In this document: positions 16,563-25,553 of the stretch, piece after piece | How positions within the stretch are numbered: the stretch's first letter is position 1 | How the letters are laid out: the number at the start of each line of letters is the position of its first letter | Assembly (NCBI RefSeq): GCF_003287405.1 | Contig: NZ_PRLD01000002.1 | Coordinates: forward strand, 186,001 to 250,000 | Length of the DNA: 64,000 bases | Origin: Faecalibacterium prausnitzii | Lineage (GTDB): Bacteria > Bacillota > Clostridia > Oscillospirales > Ruminococcaceae | Reading direction: 5' to 3' | The notes under the pieces: generated by a model | Database searches by the model: none | Seen by the model: the letters and a program-made list of their open reading frames with translations, nothing else | What the model was told of the DNA's origin: nothing | Translations under genes and position numbers: made by a program

Positions 16563-17798
16563 ATGGCTAAAATTGCAATTCTGGGCTTTGGCACGGTGGG
16601 CAGCGGCGTGTACGAGGTGCTGCGCCGCAATGCCGCAAGCGTCTCCCGCCGGGCTGGCGAACCGGTGGAGGTAAAGTACATTCTGGACCCGAAGGACTTT
16701 ACAGGCAACCCGGTGGAGCCTTTGGTGGTCAAAAGCATTGATGTGATCCTGCAGGACCCGGAGATCCGGGTGGTGGTGGAGACCATCGGCGGCACCCGCT
16801 TTGCTTACCCCTATGTCAAGGCGTGTCTGGAGAGCGGCCGCAGCGTGTGCACCTCCAACAAGGAGATGGTGGCTACCTACGGCGCAGAGCTGCTGGCGCT
16901 GGCCAAGGAGCACGACTGTGCCTTCCTGTTCGAGGCTTCTGTGGGCGGCGGTACGCCCATCATCACCCCCATGCACCAGTGCCTGGCGGCTAACGTCATC
17001 ACCGAGGTGGAGGGCATCGTGAACGGCACCACCAACTTCATGCTCACCAAGATGGTGCGGGAGGGCCTTGACTTTGAGGATGCGCTGCACATTGCGCAGG
17101 AGCTGGGCTACGCCGAGACCAAGGACCCCAGCGATGATGTGGACGGCCGCGATGCCTGCCGCAAGATCGCCATCCTGTCCTCCATGGTGTGCGGCCACCA
17201 GATCTACCCCCAGAACATTCCCACCCGGGGCATCCGCGCCATTACCGCCGCCGATGTTGCCAGCGCCGAAAAGCTGGGCTGCGTCATCAAGCTGATCGCA
17301 TGGATGAAGCTTGGCAAGGACGGCAGTGTTGCCGCCGGTGTAGAGCCGTGTCTGGTGCCCAAGGCAAACCAGCTGGCCAGCGTGGACGATGTGTTCAACG
17401 CGGTGCTGGTCAAGGGCGATATGCTGGGCGATGTGGTGTTCTACGGCAAGGGCGCTGGCAAGCTGCCCACCGCCAGCGCTGTGGTGGCAGACGTGGTGGA
17501 TGCCCTGAAAAACGGCGCACAGGTGCACGACAGCCTGTTCTGGCAGCCCGCAGACCCGGTGGACGGAATGCTCACCGACCCGGCTCCCGCTGCATATTAT
17601 GTGCGTGTAGCGGGCATTGCACCCGCTGTGGTGGAAGCCATCTACGGCTACGGCAAGGTGGTGGATGAGCGGTACGAGGGCTGCGCCTACTTTGTGGAGC
17701 GCGCCGATGAGCGTGCGCTGGCAGAAGCCGCGCGCAAGGTGGAGGCCGTGGGCGGCAGCGTGAAGCTGGTGCTCAAGCGCCTGCCCGAAGAAGTGTAA
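16563..17798 (+). CDS. hom: Homoserine dehydrogenase
   Basis: This 411-residue enzyme reduces aspartate semialdehyde to homoserine with NAD(P)H, on the route to threonine and methionine. The Rossmann domain opens with GFGTVGSGVYE. The catalytic domain has the signature EVEGIVNGTTNF and the lysine-bearing segment around DVDGRDACRK. A C-terminal ACT-like segment (about 340-411) suggests threonine feedback. It sits between the ACT-domain protein and thrB, 18 bp before the latter. Confidence 0.95.
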   Translation: MAKIAILGFGTVGSGVYEVLRRNAASVSRRAGEPVEVKYILDPKDFTGNPVEPLVVKSIDVILQDPEIRVVVETIGGTRFAYPYVKACLESGRSVCTSNKEMVATYGAELLALAKEHDCAFLFEASVGGGTPIITPMHQCLAANVITEVEGIVNGTTNFMLTKMVREGLDFEDALHIAQELGYAETKDPSDDVDGRDACRKIAILSSMVCGHQIYPQNIPTRGIRAITAADVASAEKLGCVIKLIAWMKLGKDGSVAAGVEPCLVPKANQLASVDDVFNAVLVKGDMLGDVVFYGKGAGKLPTASAVVADVVDALKNGAQVHDSLFWQPADPVDGMLTDPAPAAYYVRVAGIAPAVVEAIYGYGKVVDERYEGCAYFVERADERALAEAARKVEAVGGSVKLVLKRLPEEV

Positions 17799-17816
17799 CG
17801 GAAAGGAACTGCGGCA

Positions 17817-18722
17817 ATGAAGATCAAGGTTTCGGTTCCTGCTACCAGCGCCAACGTAGGCTCCGGCTTCGATGCGCTGGGTCTGGCAGTTACGTTGTAC
17901 AACACAGTCACCTTTGAGGACAGCGAGGTGCTGGAGATCTCAGCATCGGACGGCACCCGCATCCCCCGGGGCGAGTCGAATCTCGTGTACCGCTCCGCCA
18001 AGGGTCTGTTCGAAAAAGTGGGCAAGCAGATCCCGCCCCTCAAGATCACCCAGACGAACCCCATCCCCATGGCGCGGGGTTTGGGTTCTTCTTCGGCCTG
18101 CATCATCGCAGGTCTGCTGGGCGCAAACCGGATGCTGGGCGATGTGCTCAACACGCAGGAGCTGCTCACGCTGGCAACTGCCATTGAGGGACACCCCGAT
18201 AACGTGGCTCCGGCCCTGCTGGGCGGCCTGACCAGCAGCGTGTTCGAGGACGGCAAGGTGTATTCGGTCAAGCGGAATGTGGACGAAAGTCTCTGCTTTG
18301 CCGCCATCGTGCCGGACTACAAGCTGCTGACCGAAGCAGCCCGCGCTGCCCTGCCCAAGGAGGTATCCCATAAGGACGCGGTGTATAACCTGTCCCGTGC
18401 GGCGCTGGTGCCCGCAGCTTTCTGCGAGGGACGGCACGACCTGCTGGCCATTGCCACTGAGGATAAGCTGCACCAGCAGTACCGGATGCCCCTGATGCCC
18501 GGCTCCCGCGAGGTGTTCGATATGGCGCGGCTGTGCGGCGCAAAAGCCGTGTATGTGTCCGGTGCAGGCAGCACGGTCATGGCAGTGGCCGAAAAGGCCG
18601 AGGCCGAAAAGTTCTATTCCAAGCTGGAAAAAGGTCTGGAGCTGCTGGAAGGTCTGGACGGATGTGAAGCATTTACACTGTTGCAGCTGGATGCCGATAA
18701 CACCGGCGCGACTGTGGAATGA
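17817..18722 (+). CDS. thrB: Homoserine kinase
   Basis: This 301-residue GHMP kinase phosphorylates homoserine. It starts with the family N-terminus VPATSANVGSGFDALG and has the ATP loop PMARGLGSSSA (about 82-92) and the C-terminal VSGAGSTVMA motif. Length is normal. It follows hom and precedes lysC by 82 bp of hairpin-forming sequence. Threonine synthase (thrC) is not in the window. Confidence 0.95.
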   Translation: MKIKVSVPATSANVGSGFDALGLAVTLYNTVTFEDSEVLEISASDGTRIPRGESNLVYRSAKGLFEKVGKQIPPLKITQTNPIPMARGLGSSSACIIAGLLGANRMLGDVLNTQELLTLATAIEGHPDNVAPALLGGLTSSVFEDGKVYSVKRNVDESLCFAAIVPDYKLLTEAARAALPKEVSHKDAVYNLSRAALVPAAFCEGRHDLLAIATEDKLHQQYRMPLMPGSREVFDMARLCGAKAVYVSGAGSTVMAVAEKAEAEKFYSKLEKGLELLEGLDGCEAFTLLQLDADNTGATVE

Positions 18723-18804
18723 TAAACGGGTAAGGGAAGTGAAAGAACGCTTCCGCCCGGTAAGCCCCCGCAAGCGCGGGGCGTAAAGAGGAGAGTGACA
18801 AGAT

Positions 18805-20004
18805 ATGGCGTTGATCGTACAGAAATTCGGCGGTTCCTCCGTAAAGGACCGTGACCGTATCTTCAACGTTGCGCGGATCGTGGCCAACACCCACAACGCG
18901 GGCAATGACGTAGTGGTGGTAGTTTCCGCACAGGGCGACACCACCGATGACCTGATCGCCAAGGCAGGGGAGATCACCCATAACCCCTCGGCGCGTGAGA
19001 TGGATATGCTGCTGGCCTCCGGCGAGCAGATCAGCATCGCACTGCTGGCCATGGCGCTGAACGAGCTGGGCTGCCATGCCATCAGCCTGACCGGCTGGCA
19101 GGCTGGCTTCCGCACCGACCGCGCCTACACCAAGGCGCGCATCACCCGGCTGGAGACCGAGCGGATCTCCTCGGAGCTGGAGCGCAACCGTGTGGTGGTG
19201 GTGGCAGGTTTCCAGGGTCTGAACAAGCTGGACGATATCACCACCCTGGGACGCGGCGGCTCCGACACCAGTGCTGTGGCCATTGCCGCTGCCCTGCACG
19301 CTGACCGCTGCCAGATCTATACGGATGTGGAGGGCGTTTACACCGCTGACCCGCGCAAGGTGCGCAACACCCGCAAGCTGGAGGAGATCACCTTTGACGA
19401 GATGCTGGAGCTGGCATCTCTGGGCGCACAGGTGCTGAACAACCGCAGCGTGGAGCTGGCCAAAAAGTACAATGTGGAGCTGGAGGTGCTCTCCAGCCTG
19501 AACCCCATCCCGGGTACGGTGGTTAAGGAGGTTACAAAGGACATGGAAGGTATGCTGATCAAGGGTGTTGCCAAGGACACCGATGTTGCTGTTATCACGA
19601 TTCTCAACGTTCCCGACGAGCCGGGCATGAGCTTTAAGATCTTTGGTCTGCTGGCACAGAAGAACATCAACGTGGACATCATCCTGCAGTCCACCGGCCG
19701 CGACGGCAAGAAGGACATCAGCTTTACCTGTGCCGAGGGCGAAGCCGAGGTGGCCATGCGTGTGCTGAAGGACAGCGCACACTTCAGCAATGTCAGCGTG
19801 GACACCACCTGCGCCAAGGTCTCCATCGTGGGTGCCGGTATGCAGAGCCACAGCGGCGTTGCTTCCAAGATGTTCGAGGCACTGTCCAACAACAATATCA
19901 ACATCAAGATGATCTCCACCAGCGAGATCAAGATCTCCTGCATCATCGACCGTGCAGACGCCGACAAGGCTGTCAGCGCCATCCACGATATGCTGTTTGA
20001 CTGA
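18805..20004 (+). CDS. lysC: Aspartate kinase
   Basis: This 399-residue enzyme catalyses the first step of the aspartate pathway. The N-terminal kinase domain has VQKFGGSSVKD and GRGGSDTSAVA (about 150-160). Two ACT domains (about 260-399) carry feedback control, with SIVGAGM in the second. Size fits a monofunctional, lysine- or threonine-regulated form. An internal start for a separate beta subunit, as in Bacillus, cannot be decided. It is last of the hom-thrB-lysC group and is followed by a terminator. Confidence 0.95.
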   Translation: MALIVQKFGGSSVKDRDRIFNVARIVANTHNAGNDVVVVVSAQGDTTDDLIAKAGEITHNPSAREMDMLLASGEQISIALLAMALNELGCHAISLTGWQAGFRTDRAYTKARITRLETERISSELERNRVVVVAGFQGLNKLDDITTLGRGGSDTSAVAIAAALHADRCQIYTDVEGVYTADPRKVRNTRKLEEITFDEMLELASLGAQVLNNRSVELAKKYNVELEVLSSLNPIPGTVVKEVTKDMEGMLIKGVAKDTDVAVITILNVPDEPGMSFKIFGLLAQKNINVDIILQSTGRDGKKDISFTCAEGEAEVAMRVLKDSAHFSNVSVDTTCAKVSIVGAGMQSHSGVASKMFEALSNNNINIKMISTSEIKISCIIDRADADKAVSAIHDMLFD

Positions 20005-20023
20005 TCTGCGTGAAATTTTCGGT

Positions 20024-20070
20024 TATGGCCTGTCTGCTCCTTGCCGGGGGCGGGCAGGTCATAATTTTTT
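20024..20070 (+). terminator. Terminator of the threonine operon
   Basis: An imperfect GC-rich stem with G-U pairs (about 20026-20060) is followed by a T-run at 20064-20071. Confidence 0.6.
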
Positions 20071-20084
20071 TACACACGGCGGCG

Positions 20085-20113
20085 TTTACACAAATTGCAA
20101 AGGGGTGTATAAT
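20085..20113 (+). promoter_or_regulatory. Promoter of the vanY-like gene
   Basis: TTTACA (20085-20090), 17-bp spacer, TATAAT (20108-20113), about 60 bp before the start codon. Confidence 0.65.
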
Positions 20114-20173
20114 ATAGTTTGAATCTGTGCGGCGCACCGGCGCTGCAACTATGCCGAAAAGGAGCCCCGCCGC

Positions 20174-20995
20174 ATGAGTGAACCCACCCGTACCTCCAGA
20201 GCGCCTGCTGATAAGCGCCTGACCTATCAACAATGGAAACGCCGCAAAATGCTGCGGCTGGCCCGCAACTGGGTGCTGTTTCTGGCCGGCTGCGCGGCAG
20301 TGGTGGCGCTGCTGACCGGCGGCATCCTGTGGCTGCTGCCCAAGGTGCATAGCCTGCTGGCCGGGCCAAAGGTATTTGCAGCCAGCGTGTACAACGGCGC
20401 AGACTATGTGTTCGACGCCGCAGACACGCGGCTTACGCTGGTAAATGCCAATCTGCCCTATACCGTCGAGCCGACCCCGCTGCTGGATATTGCCGACGAG
20501 ACCACCGGCCAGCAGCTGGAAGCCGAAGCCGCCATGCAGTACCGCAGCATGGCCGCCGCCGCGCAGGCAGATGGCGTCAGCCTGACCCTTGTGGCCGGTT
20601 ATCAGGACGCCGACACCCGGCAGGATGCCTATGAAGCCCGGGTGCAGACCTACCGCGATAAGCGCAAGAGCGAAGAGGAAGCCGCCCGTCTGGCGGCTAC
20701 CATCCAGCCCGCTGCCAACGCCAACGAGCACGGCACCGGCTACGCGGCAGATATCCTCAGCGCGGACGACCCGCAGCAGGACACTAGCTTTGCCGAGACC
20801 CGTGCCTACGAGTGGCTTACGGCCTATGCGGCGGAATACGGCTTTATCCTGCGCTACCCGCAGGACAGGCAGACCGCCACCGGCATCGTGTTCGAGCCGT
20901 GGCACTGGCGCTATGTAGGGGTGGAAAACGCCCTTGCCATCCGCGCCAACGGCCTGAGCTTGGAAGAGTTCATCGCCCTGCAGCGGGCAGACTGA
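20174..20995 (+). CDS. D-alanyl-D-alanine carboxypeptidase, VanY/M15B family
   Basis: This 273-residue zinc carboxypeptidase trims terminal D-Ala from peptidoglycan stems. A basic N-terminus and membrane anchor (about 33-56) place it outside the cell. Zinc and catalytic elements are visible: EHGTGYAADIL (His and Asp ligands) and EPWHWRYVG (Glu base and last His). No vancomycin-resistance genes are nearby, so routine wall maturation is more likely. AAAAGGAG precedes the ATG. The M16 pair follows about 40 bp downstream. Confidence 0.9.
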   Translation: MSEPTRTSRAPADKRLTYQQWKRRKMLRLARNWVLFLAGCAAVVALLTGGILWLLPKVHSLLAGPKVFAASVYNGADYVFDAADTRLTLVNANLPYTVEPTPLLDIADETTGQQLEAEAAMQYRSMAAAAQADGVSLTLVAGYQDADTRQDAYEARVQTYRDKRKSEEEAARLAATIQPAANANEHGTGYAADILSADDPQQDTSFAETRAYEWLTAYAAEYGFILRYPQDRQTATGIVFEPWHWRYVGVENALAIRANGLSLEEFIALQRAD

Positions 20996-21038
20996 ATCAA
21001 ATGCTCTGTGCTGCGGCGCAGAGAGAAGGGAACTATCA

Positions 21039-22340
21039 TTGGAACGTACTCTCATTGCACCGGGCGTGCATCTTTCCTGCGACCCGGCTTCTAAATTCAA
21101 CCGCTGCCGCATCAGCATCCACTTTGCCTTCCCGGCAGAGCGTAAAACAGCCACTGCCCATGCGCTTTTGCCGCTGGTGATGGAGCGCGGCTATGCGGAC
21201 TGCCCGGATATGACCCGGCTGACCAAAAAGCTGGCAAAGCTTTACGGCGCAGACCTGACCGTGGACGCCCGCCCCATGGGCTGCAACCACAACCTCTGCG
21301 TCAGCGTGACCGGCATTAAGGATGCCTTTGCGCTGGAAGGCGAGGCGCTGACCGCCGAGTATACCAAAATCGCGCTGGGTGCGGCTTTCCATCCGTATTT
21401 TGTGGACGGCTGCTTTGACCCGCAGGCCGTCAGCATTGAAAAGCAGATGCTGAAAAAAGGCCTTGAGGACGAGATCAACGATAAACGCATCTATTGCCTG
21501 CATCAGGCCAACCGGGAATTCTTTGGCGACAGCCCGGCGGGCGTGCGGCAGGAGGGTTATCTGGAAGAGGTGGACGGCCTTACCCCGGCTATGCTGACCG
21601 CCGCCTACCGGCAGATGCTGCGCACCGCCAATATCGAGCTGCTGGTGCTGGGCTGCGATGCCGCCCAGACCGCTGCCATCCGGGACGCTTTGCTGGCAGA
21701 GCTTGCCTGCATCGACCGCGCCCCGCTGCCGCTGGTGGAAAACATGGCCATGCCCGCCATTGCACCGGTGCACAAGACCGAAAACTACGATATGGTGCAG
21801 GCAAAGCTGTGTATGCTGTTCACGCTGGGGCAGCCCATGCAGCCGCAGCAGCTGGCAGCCGTGCGCCTTGCCATGGCGCTGTACGGCGGCAGCGTGACCA
21901 GCCGCCTGTTCCTCAATGTGCGGGAACGGGACCATCTGTGCTACTACTGCTCCTCCTCGTTCCAGAGCTTTACCGGCAGCATGGCGGTGAACAGCGGTGT
22001 GGAGCACGCCGATGCTGTCCGCGCAGAGCAGGCGATTTTGAAGGAGCTTGCCGACCTGTGCACCGGTCCCATTACCGACGAAGAATTTGAGGACTGCCGC
22101 CGGGGTTTGCTCAGCGGCATGAACGGGGTAGAGGACAGTCTTGGCGGCATCGAGAGCTGGTACTACATCGAGGTGCTGCGCGCCGGTGCCAACAGCGCTG
22201 CGCCTATCCAGAGCCCGGAGCAGGCACGGAATGCCCTGCGCGCCGTGACCAAGGACGAGGTGCGGAATATCCTGCGCCGCCTGACCCTCTCGGTCAGCTA
22301 TCTGCTTACAAAGGAGGATGCTGCCCATGCCGCAGAATAA
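21039..22340 (+). CDS. yfmF: M16-fold protein YfmF, non-catalytic partner
   Basis: This 433-residue protein has two M16 peptidase-like domains but no HxxEH zinc motif where active members have it (the region reads TAHALLPLVMERGY). It starts at a TTG (21039), eight bases after AGAAGGG. Its stop overlaps the start of the catalytic homologue yfmH by 14 bp. The pair matches Bacillus YfmF-YfmH, annotated as EF-P 5-aminopentanol modification-associated. The non-catalytic subunit probably shapes the proteolytic chamber (family inference). Confidence 0.85.
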   Translation: MERTLIAPGVHLSCDPASKFNRCRISIHFAFPAERKTATAHALLPLVMERGYADCPDMTRLTKKLAKLYGADLTVDARPMGCNHNLCVSVTGIKDAFALEGEALTAEYTKIALGAAFHPYFVDGCFDPQAVSIEKQMLKKGLEDEINDKRIYCLHQANREFFGDSPAGVRQEGYLEEVDGLTPAMLTAAYRQMLRTANIELLVLGCDAAQTAAIRDALLAELACIDRAPLPLVENMAMPAIAPVHKTENYDMVQAKLCMLFTLGQPMQPQQLAAVRLAMALYGGSVTSRLFLNVRERDHLCYYCSSSFQSFTGSMAVNSGVEHADAVRAEQAILKELADLCTGPITDEEFEDCRRGLLSGMNGVEDSLGGIESWYYIEVLRAGANSAAPIQSPEQARNALRAVTKDEVRNILRRLTLSVSYLLTKEDAAHAAE

Positions 22341-23640
22341 CCAGACCCTGCTGGAAAAGACCGTGGCCGACCAGTGGCAGACCCTGCCCTCCGGCCTGAC
22401 GGTGCTGGTGCGCCCCATGCCGGGCTATTCCAGCACCCATGTGATCTATGCCACCAAGTTCGGCTCCATCGACCGGGATTTCTGCCTGAACGGGCAAACG
22501 GTGCATCTGCCGGCGGGTGTGGCGCATTTTCTGGAACACAAGATGTTCGAGGACGAGGACGGCGATGCCTTTGCCAAGTACGCAAAGACCGGTGCCAACG
22601 CCAACGCATTTACCAGCTTTGACCGCACCTGCTACCTGTTCACCGCCACCCAGCAGCTGGACGAAAGCTTGGACGTGCTGCTGGGCATGGTAGGCCACCC
22701 CTACTTTACCGAGCAGACCATCGCCAAGGAGCAGGGCATCATCGGGCAGGAGATCAAAATGTACGATGACAGCCCGGACTGGCGGCTCATCACCGGTCTG
22801 TTCGAGTGCCTGTACCACAGCCACCCCATCCGCAGCGACATCGCGGGTACGGTGGAGAGCATTGCCGAGATCACGCCCGCCATGCTGTACGACAGCTGCA
22901 AGGCCTTTTATGCCCCGGGCAATATGGTGCTGGCTGCGGCCGGCAACACCACCATGGAGCAGATCTTGGCTGCCTGCAAGCGGCACGGCCTGATGGAGTC
23001 CCGCCCGGCACAGAAGGTGCAGCGGCTGTGGGCTTCGGAGCCCATGACCCTTGCCGCCACGGAAAAAACGCTGACCATGCCGGTTTCTAAGCCCTGCTTC
23101 GGCGTGGGCTTTAAGGAAGAGCCGCTGCCTGCGGACGATCTGCGCACCGAGGCGCTGTACGACCTTGTGCTCAGCTGCATCGTGGGCGGAATGTCGCCGC
23201 TGTACCGCCGCCTGTATGACGAAGGTCTTGTGAACCCCGGCTTTGGCGGCGAGGTGCTGCGGGTGGACGGCTGCTGCTGCATCCTGTTCACCGGCGAGAG
23301 CGATGTGCCGGATACCGTGCGCCAGCTGCTGCTGGACGAGATCGCCCGGGTGCGCGCCGCCGGTGTGGACAGGGAAGTGTTTACCCTGTGCAAGAACGAA
23401 AAGTACGGCCAGCTGATCGAAAATCTGGAAAATGTGGAGGACTCGGCCAGCCAGATGGCAGACTTTGCCCTCAGCGGCCAGACGGTGGCGCAGCAGATCT
23501 CCATGCTGGCTGGGCTGACCGCAGAGGATGCGGACGCTGCTTTGCAGCACATCCTGTGCACCGACCGCATGGCTACCATGTACATCCAGCCGGACGGCAC
23601 GGCGCAGGCGGCAGAAGAGGACGAGGAGGAAGAAGGATGA
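22327..23640 (+). CDS. yfmH: M16 zinc peptidase YfmH
   Basis: This 437-residue active partner has the inverted zinc motif HFLEH near residue 61 (GVAHFLEHKMFED), with a downstream Glu ligand likely in the GIIGQEIKMYDD region. The start at 22327 is chosen because AGGAGG (22312-22317) lies nine bases upstream; the ATG at 22318 touches that site. It overlaps yfmF by 14 bp and lgt by 4 bp (ATGA), so the three are translationally coupled. The acidic Glu/Asp C-terminus is unusual. The substrate is unknown. Confidence 0.88.
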   Translation: MPQNNQTLLEKTVADQWQTLPSGLTVLVRPMPGYSSTHVIYATKFGSIDRDFCLNGQTVHLPAGVAHFLEHKMFEDEDGDAFAKYAKTGANANAFTSFDRTCYLFTATQQLDESLDVLLGMVGHPYFTEQTIAKEQGIIGQEIKMYDDSPDWRLITGLFECLYHSHPIRSDIAGTVESIAEITPAMLYDSCKAFYAPGNMVLAAAGNTTMEQILAACKRHGLMESRPAQKVQRLWASEPMTLAATEKTLTMPVSKPCFGVGFKEEPLPADDLRTEALYDLVLSCIVGGMSPLYRRLYDEGLVNPGFGGEVLRVDGCCCILFTGESDVPDTVRQLLLDEIARVRAAGVDREVFTLCKNEKYGQLIENLENVEDSASQMADFALSGQTVAQQISMLAGLTAEDADAALQHILCTDRMATMYIQPDGTAQAAEEDEEEEG

Positions 23641-24686
23641 ACCATCTTACAAATCTGGTACAGTTCCCGGGTCTGGGGCTGAGCTTTCAGCTGAACCGTG
23701 TGGCCTTTACCATCGGCGGGGTCAGCATTTACTGGTACGGCGTGTGCATTGCGGTGGGTCTGTGTCTGGCACTGGTCTTTGCCTTCCGGCACAGCATCGA
23801 GTTTGGCGTAGACCCCGACAGTATGGTGGATGTGATCCTTATTGGCGTAGTGCTGGGCATCATCAGCGCCCGCGCCTACTATGTGGCTATGGCACCTTTT
23901 AAATATGAAAGCATCTGGGAGATGATCGCCATCCGCGATGGCGGCCTTGCCATCTACGGCGGCATCATTGGCGGCTTTTTGTTCGGTGGTCTGGCCTGCA
24001 AGTGGCGGGGCGTGCCGGTGCTGCCCATGTTTGACCTGACCGCTATGGGCTTTCTCCTCGGGCAGGGCTGCGGCCGCTGGGGCAACTTTTTCAATCAGGA
24101 AGCCTTTGGCTGCAACACCACCCTGCCGTGGGGAATGTACAGCGAGACGACCCGTGCTTACCTGATGAGCAGCACGGTCACGGTACCCAAGGGCGTGGTC
24201 ATCGACCCCAACCTGCCGGTGCACCCCACTTTTTTGTATGAGAGCATCTGGTGCTTTGTGGGCTTCTTCCTGCTGTTCCGCTACATCAAAAAGCGCAAGT
24301 TCAACGGCGACATTACCCTGCGGTATCTGGTATGGTACGGCGCAGGGCGTTTCTGGATCGAGGGCCTGCGCACCGACAGCCTGATGCTGGTGCCCTCCAT
24401 CGGGCTGCGGGCATCCCAGCTGGTGGCAGGCATCGCCGTGGTGGCGGGCATTGCGGCAGAGGTGTACTTCACCCGTAAGTGCAAGGGCAAGCCCCTGCTG
24501 GTGCCGCTGGCGCTGAACGCCGAGAATAAGGCAGCTCAAAAGAAGCTGGACGGCCCCATCTCCTTTGCAGGTAAGGACACCCAGCTGCTGGCTTCCAGCC
24601 CGCGCAAGCTGTTTTTGGAAAAGACGGAGGCCTATAATGCGCAGGTGAAAGCCGCCATAGAGCAGGCCGGGCAGAAAAAAGCGTAA
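23637..24686 (+). CDS. lgt: Prolipoprotein diacylglyceryl transferase
   Basis: This 349-residue membrane enzyme transfers diacylglycerol to the lipobox cysteine of prolipoproteins. It has seven or so helices and the signature GCGRWGNFFNQEAFG, with VHPTFLYES later. The C-terminal 70 residues (after about 280) are a charged, probably cytoplasmic extension longer than in most Lgt. The start ATG overlaps the yfmH stop. Substrates in this window include the flavoreductase and both TRAP binding lipoproteins. Confidence 0.95.
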   Translation: MNHLTNLVQFPGLGLSFQLNRVAFTIGGVSIYWYGVCIAVGLCLALVFAFRHSIEFGVDPDSMVDVILIGVVLGIISARAYYVAMAPFKYESIWEMIAIRDGGLAIYGGIIGGFLFGGLACKWRGVPVLPMFDLTAMGFLLGQGCGRWGNFFNQEAFGCNTTLPWGMYSETTRAYLMSSTVTVPKGVVIDPNLPVHPTFLYESIWCFVGFFLLFRYIKKRKFNGDITLRYLVWYGAGRFWIEGLRTDSLMLVPSIGLRASQLVAGIAVVAGIAAEVYFTRKCKGKPLLVPLALNAENKAAQKKLDGPISFAGKDTQLLASSPRKLFLEKTEAYNAQVKAAIEQAGQKKA

Positions 24687-24714
24687 AAATCTGCGCAAAA
24701 GGGGAAATTTCCTC

Positions 24715-24743
24715 TTGCAATCCGGTTTGGTTTTTGCTATAAT
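24715..24743 (+). promoter_or_regulatory. Promoter of rplU-rpmA
   Basis: TTGCAA (24715-24720), 17-bp spacer, TATAAT (24738-24743), about 90 bp upstream of rplU. Confidence 0.75.
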
Positions 24744-24749
24744 ATTCTA

Positions 24750-24816
24750 GCCGCATGGTGTGGGCGCCTGAAATGGCCCGCAGTAAGGGTCTGCCTTTAC
24801 GACCAGCGAGTACAAC
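24750..24816 (+). promoter_or_regulatory. Ribosomal protein L21 leader
   Basis: The rplU leader contains GGCGCCTGAAATGG and ACCAGCGAGTAC, which I recognise from the Firmicutes L21 leader family, around short paired segments. Such leaders allow autogenous control by L21. Confidence 0.7.
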
Positions 24817-24833
24817 GAAAAGGAATGAACAAA

Positions 24834-25145
24834 ATGTACGCAATCATTGTTACCGGCGGTAAGCAGTACCGCGTGGAGCAGGGCGACATCGTCTACATCG
24901 AAAAGCTGGACGTTGAGGCCGACTCCGAAGTGAAGTTTGATCAGGTTCTCGCTATTGGCGAGGAGGGTTCTGTGAAGGTTGGCGCTCCTGTTGTTGAGGG
25001 TGCTACCGTTTCTGCCAAGGTCATCAAGAATGGCAAGGGCAAGAAGCTGAACATCATCACCTATCGCGCAAAGAAGCACAGTGCTCGCCGTATGGGCCAT
25101 CGTCAGCCCTACACCAAGGTTGAGATCACTGCGATCAACGGCTAA
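24834..25145 (+). CDS. rplU: 50S ribosomal protein L21
   Basis: This 103-residue protein reads as a complete L21 ([18 protein letters not shown] to the KxxEI end). The start at 24834 is chosen for the AAAAGGA site ten bases upstream; the ATG at 24825 is only one base from that site. rpmA follows 14 bp downstream with no gene between. Confidence 0.97.
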   Translation: MYAIIVTGGKQYRVEQGDIVYIEKLDVEADSEVKFDQVLAIGEEGSVKVGAPVVEGATVSAKVIKNGKGKKLNIITYRAKKHSARRMGHRQPYTKVEITAING

Positions 25146-25159
25146 GGAGGTAAATTACA

Positions 25160-25411
25160 ATGGCACATAAAAAGGGCGTAGGCAGCACCAAGAACGGCCG
25201 CGATTCCGCAGCACAGCGTCTGGGCACCAAGCGTGCAGACGGTCAGTTCGTTCTGGCCGGCAACATCCTGGTTCGTCAGCGTGGCACCCACATCATGCCG
25301 GGTGAGAACGTTGGCAAGGGCAGCGATGATACCCTGTTTGCTCTGGTGGACGGCACCGTCCGTTTCGAGCGCGTGGGCAAGAGCGGCAAGAAGTGCAGCG
25401 TTAAGCAGTAA
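25160..25411 (+). CDS. rpmA: 50S ribosomal protein L27
   Basis: This 83-residue L27 begins [16 protein letters not shown], directly with the basic N-terminus that reaches the peptidyl transferase centre. Many Firmicutes encode an N-terminal extension removed by the protease Prp, whose gene (ysxB) lies between rplU and rpmA. Here both are absent. AAGGAGG precedes the ATG and a terminator follows. Confidence 0.97.
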   Translation: MAHKKGVGSTKNGRDSAAQRLGTKRADGQFVLAGNILVRQRGTHIMPGENVGKGSDDTLFALVDGTVRFERVGKSGKKCSVKQ

Positions 25412-25436
25412 CTTCTTTCTGAATAACTGCAATCGT

Positions 25437-25467
25437 AGAGCCGGACCCTTGTGGCCCGGCTCTTTTT
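25437..25467 (+). terminator. Terminator of rplU-rpmA
   Basis: AGAGCCGG (25437-25444) pairs with 25456-25463, followed by five T's. Confidence 0.8.
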
Positions 25468-25553
25468 GATGAAATAAGGCTATGTGTTCGGGTGGCGCTG
25501 TCTCGGATGAGGGCGCTGAAACGCAATAGCCTATAAAGCTAAGGAGGGGCTGT

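Noticed and set aside
18723-18804. Hairpins between thrB and lysC as a riboswitch
   Set aside because: Two short GC stems in 82 bp are too small for a lysine riboswitch and lack its conserved loops.
20024-24743. Possible CRISPR, tRNA or phage attachment sequences, looked for here and through the window
   Set aside because: No regularly spaced repeats, cloverleaf with CCA end, integrase or duplicated attachment core was seen.
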